A stretch of DNA of 64,000 nt from Chionoecetes opilio (taxonomy: Eukaryota > Arthropoda > Malacostraca > Decapoda > Majidae): contig JACEEZ010012708.1 of assembly GCA_016584305.1 (NCBI GenBank), positions 1-64,000 of the forward strand. Direction: 5' to 3'. This document shows positions 44,949 to 54,869 of the stretch, one piece after another. The first letter of the stretch is position 1. Each line of letters starts with the position of its first letter. The notes under the pieces were generated by a model. That model ran no database searches. It saw only the letters and a list, made by a program, of their open reading frames with translations, and had not been told where the DNA came from. Both the position numbers and the translations under genes were made by a program.

Positions 44949-45102
44949 TGGTAAAATGCGCCGCAGCTACCATAGGACGTTTTCGCGGTGCGGTCCATAT
45001 CTGGAATTATTCATTCAGATTTATTATCTATGACTGTGCCAAATTTCATGCTTGTACGTCTAAACCCACAATCTAGATGGATACACCTATCTGCACTGAC
45101 TA
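44949..45102 (-). repeat. Right terminal inverted repeat of the 3.15-kb transposon
   Basis: Reverse complement of 41,957-42,100, including the full outer 20 bp with two mismatches and an indel. Confidence 0.85.
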
Positions 45103-45419
45103 AAGGACAGAGGCGATAAACAGTCACACAGTGGCAGATACACAACGGGAGGCACGGGGAGGAACGGCTAACAGTACGTCTTGTCCAGGCAGTGTCTTCT
45201 CCTCCACTACCTCACTCCCCTCTCCCTTTTGTCCCGTCAGCCGGCTCTCCTGACTCTACTCCCCAGTCCGCCGCTCCCCCCGGGGCTACTTATTGGTGCC
45301 CCAAGGCCGTGACGCCACGACTCGTACACACAGACATACACCAACAACAAATGCTTCTACTTCTACGCGCAAACCTCGCCTATCAACCCACTACAATAAC
45401 CACACAAACATGCGTAACA

Positions 45420-45435
45420 CTGCCTCCTCCTTCCC
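45420..45435 (-). other. Gypsy polypurine tract
   Basis: On the minus strand GGGAAGGAGGAGGCAG sits directly against the TGTTACGC start of the 3' LTR. Such tracts prime plus-strand DNA synthesis in LTR retrotransposons. Its position fixes the orientation of the whole element. Confidence 0.85.
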
Positions 45436-46447
45436 GAGGTGATCGACTCGGTCACCAAGACACTTACAATTAGCACTTATTACTAGGGGTACGCCGTAGT
45501 CCAATGAAAATGATAATATAGATTATTTCGATAGGGCAGGGTGTTGTCTTATGTAAAAGTAAATTTTAAGGGTGGTTTGTTCCTCTTCAACTTTTGGTTG
45601 AAGAACTTTTGCCTATGCAAAAAGGAAGTCTTTATATTTATATGCAAAAATATAGCTTAGCCCGCCCCGCTAAAGTACGGCTTCATTTGCACCAATCATC
45701 AATTCTGATCCACGTTACAATAAATGAAGAAGGTGAGACTGGGGCGAAAATTATACGAGGGCAGGTTGATACTGCGAAAATAGCTTCGCAAAAACGGCCA
45801 AACAGGTTTTGGCAGGTAAATAGGCCTTGTTTGGAGCGTTGACCATGGCAACTTCCTGCTGAACCGGCGCAAGGAGCGGCGGTATGTCAGGGGTAGTAAT
45901 TGATTTTAAATAAAAAGTAAACAGTTTTTGCTGTGCGAATCCGTTAATTGTTTCATTACCACAGCGCGCCAAGTCATTGAATTGCACTGTTTGTAATTGT
46001 GTAAGATTAATGAAAGTGTACTGTCACTGATGTGCGTGTTTGAAGTGATTTTACGACTTTTCGTTCATTTTTTCTCTAATATCTCAAAAGTTTGGGAACA
46101 ATCAATGCGCCACTTACTTGCAACATTGTAGTTTAGTCACCACGATGCACGTTGTTAAACAGCCGGGCAGTTGTATTAGGCAATATCAACCTGCCGGTGG
46201 TGGGAATTCCTGTAATGTCGGGAGATTCGCATGGCAAATAGTATAAACAATTAGTTACAGTGTCAGGTGTTTATAAAGGGCCTGATTGCCCTCGTACCTA
46301 CTGGTGTCAAAGAAAGGTCAGGGAGGATAGTTGTGCGAGTTCTGTAGATTAGGCAATTTCTACCACAACAGACATTCTTTCCAACTATAAATGAAGTTCA
46401 TTATAAATGATAGCTCAATAAATGGTATCGAAAACGTCTTTTTCAGG

Positions 46448-48973
46448 ATGGCTTCTCCTTGTAAACCAAGTGGTCGAAGCCCGCCAACTAGACAGAGCTC
46501 TGGATCCAAGTTGGCGCCTTTGTGGCGGGGACGAGAGTTTTTTGAGAGTGAATGGGTGCCTACGTATCGCGGGTGATGAAGAGGGGAATCTTTCCAAGAA
46601 CTCAGCAGGCATCCGGAGGATGTTGACAAGCGGGGGTACACCAGTGAGAGACATTGCGAAGGATCTGACCCCTATGGTGCTTGCCCAGTGGAAGAAATCA
46701 AACGCCCAGTTTGCACCTCCAGTGGTTGTTATTGACGGTCCGTGACCAGAAGGATAGATAATTTTTGGAAGAGGTTAGTGAAGTGGTGAGAGACAGAGCA
46801 ACTAAAGAAGTTAAAGGAATTCGTGGAGATAATATGGACAAGGCTGTTCTGACAGAACGGCCGCCCTCACACAGGATACTTCCTCTTGCAAAGGACCAGG
46901 AATCCCACTGCTCCAACCCCAGCTGTGCCACGCGAGAGCACACGTGAAGCGTGACTGACCCGGCCCGGTCCAAAGTCCCTCACTTTAGGACCGGAGTGGC
47001 TGCTACTACCAGAGGATTAAAGTTGGGGAGGAGAGTGAAATGATGATGACAGGTGTAGACAAGAATGAGACGCATAGACCAAGTGAAAGCAAGCAAAGAG
47101 AAAGCAGTTGGAGAGGAGGCTAAGCTGAAGAAGCAGAAGCAGAAGATGAAAAGGTCAGACGTCTGAGCTGCAGGAGCACATATTACGGGCCAAGATGAAG
47201 ACACCAGATTCTGAGGATAGGCGGAGGAGTCGTTCACCCTGCCTATCAGAGGAAAGAGGCAGGAGCAACAGGAGCTGCCATTTTACCTGGTAGTAGAAAG
47301 ACTGCTCAGGGAGAGGCTGGGGTCCCCTGGACCCCCTGTGATACAGTACTTGGACAGGCCAGCTGCAAGAAGAAACACAATGCCAGTCCGGAAACCTGGC
47401 GCTGGCAAGAACCAAGAGTCGACGTTCCGCCCACTGCTGACCTGCTGCCTTGGCTTCTGGATTCCTCCAGGACCTTATCGCTCGACGGCCACTCTCTCCA
47501 GAACTGTCGTACCTGGTCTGCGATCCTAACAAGCTGAGGAGGGCAGGCAGGATGCAGGGCATCGGCCAGGGACCTTGACCAGGGAAGCACCAGGAGTACC
47601 AAAATAGTTAGGATTGGGTTAACGATGGGAGCGGAAGGACAAGAACCAGGGAGATGGTGCCGCCAGCTATGAGGAACCTGCACCCAAGTGATCACGGGAG
47701 GAGCATATCGTCAGGACAGAGGAGCCATCTGGAGGTACCTTGGCACTTTGTACCAGATGACCCGGTGCCACCTGAGAAGCCTGCGTTCAAGGTGCTCAAG
47801 CTCTCTATGATCTGCTGGTGACATACGACTCCACGACTCACTGATCGCTACTCCTAAGGTGACTCAAATGGGCCAACAAGCTGGTGGAAGGGTAGGTACT
47901 CACGCCCCATTTGGAGAAGATGCTGGGACGCAAGCTCCTTTGGAGTATATGGTCTATGTTGCACACAAACGAGTTCTCGCCACCCTTATAATCAGCATCG
48001 ACGGGCCTACCTCATCTGATACTGGCTTCAAGGGTCCAGTGTGCAGTCTGCGTCATCGTGAATGAGATGCAGTACAACGCCGAGTTCAGAGGAGTGCAGG
48101 CCGGGTGAAGATTCTCACGGAGATACCGAAGTATACCCTGGTCAACATGTCCACGACCAGCAGGTCCCTACAAGCTGAGTCCAGGTGTGAAGGCGGGGCG
48201 TCTCCCGTCCGAGACTGTAGGAGATCAAGTGTGGCAAGGTGTCCCACTCCAGATGGCTCACCATCAGCCCCAGTCGCTAGAAATACCGGTGGGACCATTT
48301 TCTTAAGCATGGACTGACTTCGGCAAAAGAACTGAACACCTGGAATCCTAGTCAAGTACTGCCTGCAGGTGTACTTTCAAACTCTACTACGAACATCAAG
48401 GGTCACCACAGACTAGAGGACGGCCAACAAGCACATCCTCACGCAGCCTCAGAGTGATGATGGTCGCCAGCCCAGAAAGTCCAAACAGCTGTTGACCTGT
48501 AACGTGCGGGACAGGAGCATGGTTCGCACACTCAGAATGTGTCCCTCCCTCGCTGATCGGCGCCGTGAGTGAGGGACACCGCAGGTTCCGCCGGCCCAGA
48601 TTTGAAGCTTAGGGGCTGGAGAGGAGTAGGGGACACCAGTGTAAGACCTCGCATCACACCCAAGCTGAACTTGGCAGCCACCAGCTTGCAGACACTGATC
48701 AGCTGGCAGCCTGGCCAGGTGGCACGAGCCGGCATTCACCTGTTCACGGTCCGGGGGGATCAGATCCAGGAGATTCCTGGTCAAGCCGTACGAGGGTTCC
48801 GGAGTTCTCTATCCACACTCAGAGCACGAAAGAGTCGTGAAACAGGTGACAGAGGCTTGCGGCAGCAGTCGTGGGGACAGCAGCGCCAGAGACGGATTCT
48901 TCCGGCCTCGGGCCCACCACCGGGAGACCATGCCCTGCTTTAGGTCTAGAAGGACATGATGGACACGTTCTAG
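46448..48973 (+). pseudogene. Uncharacterised high-copy protein of the 8-bp-duplication transposon
   Basis: A TTTTTCAG acceptor at 46,446 is followed at once by ATG (MASPCKPSGRSPPTR). Motifs in order, over several frames: REFFESEWVPTYRG (46,530), DLTPMVLAQWKKSNAQF (46,660), KASKEKAVGEEAKLKKQKQ (47,085), MLGRKLLWSI and MLHTNE (47,921-47,973), ISIDGPTSSDTGF (47,995), SVRPRITPKLNLAATSLQTL (48,636), LISWQPGQV, HTQSTE-VVKQVTEA (48,812), RDGF-RARAHHRE-MP (48,885) and DMMDTF with stop at 48,973. The span of about 840 codons equals the usual size of this invertebrate family, which has no assigned function that I know. Stops and shifts show decay. The C-terminal HTQS-ER-VK-VTEA and ARDGF-RAR blocks are its best-conserved part. 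Confidence 0.75.
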
Positions 48974-49059
48974 GCCACCGTAGAGGCTGTGACACTGTGA
49001 TGTACGGCCTGAGAACCAACTGATCAGAAAGAGCTTACCACGCTAGCCATTTGGAACTA

Positions 49060-49080
49060 TATTGTGCATGATGCACAATA
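49060..49080. repeat. Hairpin just after the transposon gene
   Basis: TATTGTGCAT and ATGCACAATA form perfect 10-bp arms around one G, about 90 bp after the stop. It could act on the transcript end; this is only inference. Confidence 0.6.
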
Positions 49081-49599
49081 CACGGACCAACGGGGACACT
49101 GCGTACTCATTTAAGCATTATTCGATAGGGTGCAATAAAAAAGTGCGATTTGCATAGTAAGAATTGCTCAATGCAAAAATGGAAGGAGATAAAATCGTCT
49201 TAGAATCTCATTTTACATAGGAAATTGGCCATCCAAAGTTTGAGAATTTTATTGTTTTGTTATTACGGCGTACCCTACAAGTTATTACTAAGAAATACAG
49301 AAACCAAAGTCAACATATCACTTGTACAATCAGTAATTAAATTTCCTCATGCTCATCCATCACATATTCCTCCCACCACAGGGGTTGTTGCCGGCCCGCT
49401 GTGGTCTGTCTTTTCCTGGGGAGCTGCGCCCCCGCGTTATGGCCCACTACCTCGGGTTTTCTGAGGGCAGGCCCGAACCAGTTTCGTTCAAGGTCACCGT
49501 GACAGATCCTCGTGGCTCCACGCGTCATCCTGAATTCTTCCACACTTTGCTCTGGCTCTCCCGGCCGTAACTGCCCCCCAACTCGCTCTCCACGTCCTC

Positions 49600-50413
49600 G
49601 CTGTCCTCGACTCATTCGTCACTCCACGAGTATTTTTCCCTGGGCCGTGGTAAGCCCAGAGACGATCCGGTGAATCACTCGGGAGCGTCTCTGATCTCCA
49701 CGAGAATCCTGTGGGTCACGTCGAGAGAGCCTCCAGTACATCATATGGTCCATCCCAGGGGATCTGGAGTTTGGACGAGAGTCCCTTCTTCTTCCGGGAG
49801 TTGTGCAGCCACACCTGATCACCGACGTTTAATCCAAAACGTGGCCCCACGCGAACGCCCGTCGTTAGCGGGGTTTTTCATGGCGCGCCCTGCCACCCAC
49901 ATGTTGTTCGGGCGTGGCGATGTACGTCATCAAGCCTCTCCCCAGCGCGTGAACGTAACCTGGGGCGACAGGAACCGTGGATTCCTGAGGAGGGGGCCCG
50001 TGGCCAGGTCCACCCGGAAGCCTTAATTCCCGGCCAAACATCAGTCGGCCGTAGTGTAGGTGGTCGCTTCGTGCCTGGACGACCGATAGGCCATCAGCAG
50101 TGTTGGCAACTTGACGTCCAATCTCGCTGGTCCCTGCTGCAATACTTGGCCACCTCGTGCATCAGCGTCCTGTTAAAGGGCGCTCCACCATACCATCCGA
50201 CTGAGGCCACAGCGGGGGTGGTGCGAGTCTTCTTGATTCCCAGCAGCCGGTAACACCCCTGGAAGACGGGGAACCAATTCCGGTGGGAATAAAGCTCCTT
50301 GGCACCCCAAAAAGCGCGTGATAAAGTTCGTAAACCAGCCCCTCACCCACAGTCTGACCCCTCGTGGTTGGGGGGGCGGGTATGCTCAGGCCACTTGGTA
50401 AAATAGTCCATCA
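49600..50413 (-). pseudogene. Gypsy integrase, catalytic core and C-terminal part
   Basis: From 50,413 down the minus strand reads VMMDYFTKWPE (first catalytic Asp region), then ACR-LGIKKTRTTP near 50,230, FNRTLMHEVAK (around the catalytic Glu block) near 50,180, SRDQRDW near 50,130, WAY/YRSSR near 50,090, FGRELRLPVDLATGPLL near 50,030, and VWLHN, GPYDVLE and DRLRVYH-like DNA-binding tail blocks to about 49,650. Integrase inserts the cDNA. The remaining N-terminal part lies at 52,470-52,690 on the far side of the nested LTR element. Several frameshifts are present. Confidence 0.8.
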
Positions 50414-50417
50414 TCAC

Positions 50418-50848
50418 TGTAAAGTGAATTTGGTATGTCACTTTTAGGGTGAGCAGAAACGGGTAACTTGCTTTGATAGTCGTTTATAACTCTGGGTTAA
50501 AAGGTAACAGGTAGGGTGACTCGCAAAACTGGTGAGTTGCTCTTGCCGGGGTTTTTGGATGTGACTTGGTGACTTGAAGACTTGTGAGTTGCTGGTACGG
50601 AGGTCTATGTTCAAGTGACTCCCCTCTACAGAGACGTCCTTTTAAGGAGCCGCGATACTCACGACCTGACGCCTAATGACCTGACGACCTGAACACCCGA
50701 GAACATTTGGCGAGGCTGAGGTCGAGTTTAAAGGATTAGCGTATTGCCTAGGGAGTGGATTAGCCAGGTGTTCCAGGACCCAACATCAAGTATACAGAAC
50801 ACAGAAACACATGTTGAACACCAATAATAATACTAATACTAATACTAC
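50418..50848 (-). repeat. 3' LTR of the nested element
   Basis: Matches 52,055-52,462 along its whole length. TCAC target copy at 50,414-50,417. Confidence 0.85.
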
Positions 50849-51299
50849 AATGCTCGGTGACGCTACCCGAGATGTCCTCATCTCGTCAAAAGGATAATCA
50901 TGAAACTGAACAAAGTAGACCGGCATGGTACACAGACATATGAGTACGAGAAAAGAAAAATATTGAGACAATACAATCCTATGTACAAAATTACATCATA
51001 AGGTACATGGAAAAGAGAGAAACAGAAGGAGTTACTTCTGGGAGTGGAGTGGTGTTATTAGACGTAGAAGCGTCTGTGGCTACATACGCGACGAAAGTCT
51101 TACGTTTTCGTTTTGAGCGAGAAAGGCGACCAGTGGAACGACGACATGGTCTGGATGGTGAATGTTGGTTAGGCATTGCAAGTGGAGAACTAGAATGGAG
51201 AACACTTGTATCAGAGATTGTCAGTAGGAGTGCATGTGGAATATGTTGCCTGTGAACGAATGTTTGGAGAGGTGGAACAGGTGGAAGCGGGCAACGTCG

Positions 51300-51670
51300 C
51301 GTGGATGTGGTGGGAGGACGCGGCAGGGGTGGAGCGTCGGTGGATGTGGTGGAGGACGCGGCAGGCGTGGAGCGTCGCGTGGATGTGGTGGAGGACGCGG
51401 CAGGGTGGAGCGTCGCGTGGATGTGGTGGAGGACGCGGCAGGCGTGGAGCGTCGCGTGGATGTGGTGGAGGACGCGGCAGGCGTGGAGCGTCGCGTGGAT
51501 GTGGTGGAGGACGCGGCAGGGGTGGAGCGTCGCGTGGATGTAGTGGAGGACGCGGCAGGGGTGGAGCGTCGCGTGGATGTGGAGGAGGACCGGCAGGGGT
51601 GGAGCGTGGATGTAGTGGAGGACGCGGCAGGGGTGGAGCGTCGCGTGGATGTAGTGAGGACGCGGCGGCG
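51300..51670. repeat. 39-bp tandem repeat inside the nested LTR element
   Basis: About nine copies of a unit with GTGGATGTGGTGGAGGACGC and GGCAGGCGTGGAGCGTCGC. Because 39 is divisible by three, several frames stay open: a Gly/Arg-rich frame and a VEDAAGVER frame on the plus strand, and a Pro-rich frame (DAPRLPRPPPHPR) on the minus strand, which is the element's own sense strand. Some units have lost 1-3 bases. I cannot show that any frame is translated. A repeated RNA structural or gag-binding region is another possibility. Confidence 0.85.
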
Positions 51671-52040
51671 GTGGAGCGTTGGGTCACGTGGTACGTGGAG
51701 TGGGAAGGCCTCGGTGGTGGATGTGGTGGAGGAGCGGCTGTTGTGGAGAGCTGGGGTAGCAAGCGGTGGAGGTGGCTTGGGTGGTAAGTGGCGGCGAGGT
51801 GGACGTTACCTCGCTGCTTGCCGTGTGGATGAAAGTGGAAGCGATGTAGAACTCAGCTTCGGTCTGCCGCGGAGGTGGATGAAAGTGGATGGGGCGGCGA
51901 GGGTGGCATGCCGCAGGGAAGTCCGGCGGCGTAGGTGGAAGCGACGTTGAATTACGCGGCGGGAAGTCGGGCGGCGTAGGTGGAAGGACGTTTGAATACG
52001 TGCGTGGAAGTCAAGAAGTGATTAACCTGTTACCAGATCC

Positions 52041-52054
52041 CACAGCTGTCACCA
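52041..52054 (-). other. Primer-binding site of the nested LTR element
   Basis: On the minus strand TGGTGACAGCTGTG directly follows the LTR end TTATACA. TGG-initial sequences at this position pair with a tRNA 3' CCA end and prime reverse transcription. Confidence 0.7.
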
Positions 52055-52462
52055 TGTATAAAGTGAATTTTGGTTATGTCACTTTTAGGGTGAGCAGAAA
52101 CAGGTAACTCTGCTTTGATAGTCGTTATTAACTCTGGGTAAAAGGTAACAGGTAGGGTGACTCGCGGACTGGTGAGTTGCTCTTGCCGTGGTTTTGGATA
52201 TGACTTGGTGACTTGAAGATTTGTGAGTTGCTGGTACGAGGTCTGTGTTCAAGTGACTCTCCTCTACAGAGACTCCTTTTAAAGGAGCCGTGATACTCAC
52301 GACCTGACGACCTGAACACCTGAGAACATTGGCGAGGCTGAGGTCGAGTTAAAGGATTAGCGTTTTGCCTAGGGAGTGGATTACCGGTGTTCCAGGACCC
52401 AACATAAGATACAGAACACAAAAAATATTTGAACACCAATAATAATACAAATACAAATAAAC
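52055..52462 (-). repeat. 5' LTR of the nested element
   Basis: Direct copy of 50,418-50,848. TCAC target copy at 52,463-52,466. Confidence 0.85.
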
Positions 52463-52469
52463 TCACACA

Positions 52470-52850
52470 GATAATCTTTTCCACTGGCGGTTAGGGGGAG
52501 GGGCCCGACTAGTCCAGGGCCACTCTAACCAGATGCGCGCCCAACCTGGTAGATTTGGGAGAGGCGAGTGCCCTTCCCCCGGGGACCTTTGCGAGCATAA
52601 CACCCTCAAGGCCCGACACCACCCTGACGTTCGCCTCATGCCCCCCCAATAGAAGCGCGCCTCAACTTGCCCAGGTCTTTTTTTCCCCTGGGTGGCCGGG
52701 GAACCCCATCGTGCAACCGCATAGAAGCACCCCCAGGGCGCGGCACCAAAAAAAAAAAGAAAACTGGGGCCGCCCACGAGTATTTCCCTCGCCGCGCAAA
52801 AACTCCATCCCTCCATCGCACCAATGCCCATGCGCCACAGGTGCTTCGTG
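52470..52850 (-). pseudogene. Gypsy integrase N-terminal part
   Basis: The minus strand from about 52,690 reads RFYWGG, a degraded VRVVSGLEGVMLAKV zinc-finger zone, LGAHLVRVALD near 52,540 and SGPLPLT-GKDYL to the insertion point. This is the segment before the first catalytic aspartate of Gypsy integrases and continues at 50,413 after the nested element. Runs of A, G and C in this stretch look inflated. Confidence 0.7.
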
Positions 52851-53079
52851 AGGGGGCCCCTCGGGGCCCATTCCTGTCTGCTGGGGCTCTATGAAGACTC
52901 TCCTCCACTGGATCAAGGGAGCGAGATCCACACCTCTCTCTGCGCTGACGCCACTGCCTCGGCATCCACATGTCTCCCCGCACCTGCAACCCCCGGGCAC
53001 AACACGTCCTTACCTTGGGAAAAATGTACACCGGCTCACACGGGGGGCGGCTCAGGGCTATGGGGTTTTTGTTGGAGCG

Positions 53080-53420
53080 GCCGGGGTGATGCTGGAATTA
53101 TACGGATGCTCCACCGGCCTAGCCCACCGTGCCCCTCCCCTAGGTCCTGAGGGTTTTCAGTCACTGAAAAGGCCCGCGTGGTCTGTCCTTACGGTGAACT
53201 GGGCGCTATTAAATAGGGAGGAAGTGTTTTCCCTGTCCTACTACTGCCAGAAACCCTTTTGGTCCACAGTAGTTTTGTTTTTGCCCCGTAAACTTGCACT
53301 ATAGTATGCTACCACTGCTCTCTTCCCCCTTTTACCTGCGACGCAGGGCCAAGAACCCCCGGCACTGACATCGGTGTCCAACAGGTAGGGGGGCCGGGTT
53401 TGGGTAAGGGGAGCACCGGT
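53080..53420 (-). pseudogene. Gypsy RNase H domain
   Basis: Minus strand: YLLDTDVSAGG near 53,385 (the DTDAS motif with the first catalytic Asp), RAVVAYYSASL near 53,310, a degraded RELLAVV block near 53,240, and FTVRTDHAGLF near 53,180 (the TDHASL motif). RNase H removes the RNA template during cDNA synthesis. Frame shifts occur between the blocks. Confidence 0.75.
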
Positions 53421-53449
53421 TTTTCGAGAGGGCCCCCCCTTCGGCTGTC

Positions 53450-54250
53450 AAAAGCCCCCGACAAGCCTCACTCCATTCGAAACGTGTCCCTTTTCTGGTG
53501 AGGGGGGGGGAGAGGGGGGGGCGACACGGGGGAATCGGGGCGGGCGTCGGAATAGGGGCAAAGGCCCCAAAAAATTCCCGAGTCCCCCGCCGGTAGGGAC
53601 TCCCGCACCACAGCCACCTTTTGGGGGGGCAGTCTTCACCCCGTCTCTGCCGACGCTGGCCCCAGGAAAAAGCACCTCAGCTGGGAAAAAGGGGACATTT
53701 TTCGGGTGATTTCAATTGGCAGCTCCAGACGCTGCATCACCTCTCTCAGCCGCTCCACTCCTCCTCGAAAATGCCTCCAAAACTATCACATCGTCATTTT
53801 CGAGGGCCGTCCTCCAGTGCACCCCCCAAAACCCTCTCCCTCAAAAGTCAAAGCGCTTGGCCGTTTTCACAGACCAAGGGCAAACGGTAAAATTTCCGAA
53901 CCCTGGCCAAAGGAAAGTTTCTTTTGGGTTTGTCCTCCCCACATCTCCAACCGGTGGTACCCCCCCGACTTAAGGGTTTAGGGGGGGAACCACTGGGCGC
54001 CGGCCAGAGCGTCCCCTTGTATCCGATACGCGGCAAAAGGGGGAGTCCTTTCTGGGTGGGTCATGGCCCCGGTAATCAACACAGAACATCGAGCCGTCTT
54101 TCTTGGTCACCCCCCATGGACGACCACGGGTATGGACCTCTCCACTACCCCTTGCGCTCCACTCCTTCATGCCCGCTGCATTCTTCCCGCCTGGCTGGCG
54201 CGATCCCCGTGGGGTGTTCTTTGGCGGGGGGCTTCTTGTCTTAAGTGGGG
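53450..54250 (-). pseudogene. Gypsy reverse transcriptase domain
   Basis: Minus strand: QGVVERS near 54,160, VTKKDGSMFCVDYRG near 54,110, LKSG-H-LEM near 53,965, FGNFTVCPWSV (the QFTVMPFGL block) near 53,900, a YxDD remnant NDDVIVLE near 53,795, LFLGASVGRDGVKTAP near 53,665, and FRRPPRF and EKGHV near 53,500. These are the standard Gypsy RT blocks in the correct order, upstream of RNase H. Homopolymer indels break every block from the next. Confidence 0.82.
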
Positions 54251-54869
54251 CTTTTCCAGGCCCCTGCGGCCCCCGGCCCGGGACCCCGCTGAAGACACCC
54301 GCATACCCCCTTTGGGGTCGCGCCCTCCCCCTCTGTGCCCCGAGGTGAGGTGAGTGGGCCTCCCCTGCGCCAAGTCAATCAGGTGGTAGGTAGGGTACCC
54401 TTTAGCAGCCGTTCCCACATACCTCGCTGCCCCTCGTGCTAGCCACCCCCTCCCAGGTGCCCCAGGGTGGCACCGCCCGGGACCGTGCGAGTTCGTCGGA
54501 GAATTTTGCCACAAGGACAGTGACCGACCCTCCCCGGCTCCTAGAGACTCCGGGGCCCACTTCCACACCGTTGGGAGCCTCAGGTGCTCCCTGAACTCCA
54601 CCATGCCGTGGCCCTTCCATCCTCCTGGTTAGCGTACAAGGCACCCCCAGTCTCCGTCCCCCGGGGCAAGGCGCCGCGCTTTCCCCAAAAACCTCCGCCG
54701 GGGCCCCACCTGGGAGTAAGGGGGGCCTCTTCTCCTCGTACCCTTTTTAAAGTTCCTCCCCAGGTGACGCACGCCCCCCTCTGCGTCAGGTATCCAGGCC
54801 CCGGGGGCATGAATCCTCCATGCGGACGTACACAACAGTACTTCCTTAATGCCTCCCCCCCCTGAGTCG

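Larger units (their letters stand above)
41957..45102 (+). mobile_element. 3,146-bp TIR DNA transposon with AAG duplication
   Basis: Terminal inverted repeats of about 140-150 bp: the left end TAGTTCAGCCGATAGGTGTA pairs with the right end TACACCTATCTGCACTGACTA. Internal blocks GTACAAGCATGAA, ATAATTCCAGATATGGAC and GCGAAAACGTCCTATGGTAG are mirrored. AAG occurs on both sides (41,954-41,956 and 45,103-45,105), while the other LTR shows one AAG at the same place, near 56,855. The element carries an N-terminal part of a large uncharacterised protein. A 3-bp duplication with TAG/CTA ends does not fix a superfamily (CACTA and Harbinger types also make 3 bp). Confidence 0.85.
41629..45419 (-). repeat. 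Gypsy 3' LTR, interrupted by a DNA transposon
   Basis: Host sequence is 41,629-41,956 and 45,103-45,419. It matches 56,532-57,467 in order (CAAAACGGTGAACACTGTGA, CACAGTGGCAGATACA, CCCGTCAGCCGG, CCAACAACAAATGC). The 3.15-kb insertion lies between them, flanked by AAG. The polypurine tract lies directly upstream of this LTR, which identifies it as the 3' copy. Confidence 0.85.
45485..49281 (+). mobile_element. 3.8-kb TIR DNA transposon with 8-bp duplication TTATTACT
   Basis: TTATTACT occurs at 45,477-45,484 and 49,282-49,289. Ends are AGGGGTACGCCGTAGT (left) and TTACGGCGTACCCTACAAG (right); the core GTACGCCGTA is mirrored, with a few extra bases at the right tip. An 8-bp duplication and AGGGGT-like ends fit the hAT superfamily. 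It carries a nearly full-length copy of an uncharacterised protein (46,448-48,973). It sits about 65 bp upstream of the Gypsy 3' LTR. Confidence 0.75.
50418..52462 (-). mobile_element. 2.0-kb non-autonomous LTR element nested in the integrase
   Basis: Direct repeats of about 430 bp (50,418-50,848) and 408 bp (52,055-52,462) are nearly identical (AAGTGAATTT, GTGAGCAGAAAC, GGTGACTTGAAGA, CTCACGACCTGACG, AAAGGATTAGCG). Removing the insert with one TCAC copy restores the Gypsy integrase frame between KDYLC and VMMDYFTKW. A primer site next to 52,055 puts the element on the minus strand. The 1.2-kb interior has no polymerase. Ends are ambiguous by 3 bp: a canonical TG-CA LTR would end at 52,465 instead. 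Confidence 0.8.

Noticed and set aside
51300..51670. CRISPR-like regular repeats
   Set aside because: Head-to-tail 39-bp units with no unique spacers, in eukaryotic DNA inside an LTR element.
51206..51950. Gly/Arg-rich plus-strand protein (RGG-like) of 190-240 codons
   Set aside because: The 39-bp repeat leaves several frames open; the LTR element is on the minus strand by its primer site, so a plus-strand RGG protein is unlikely.
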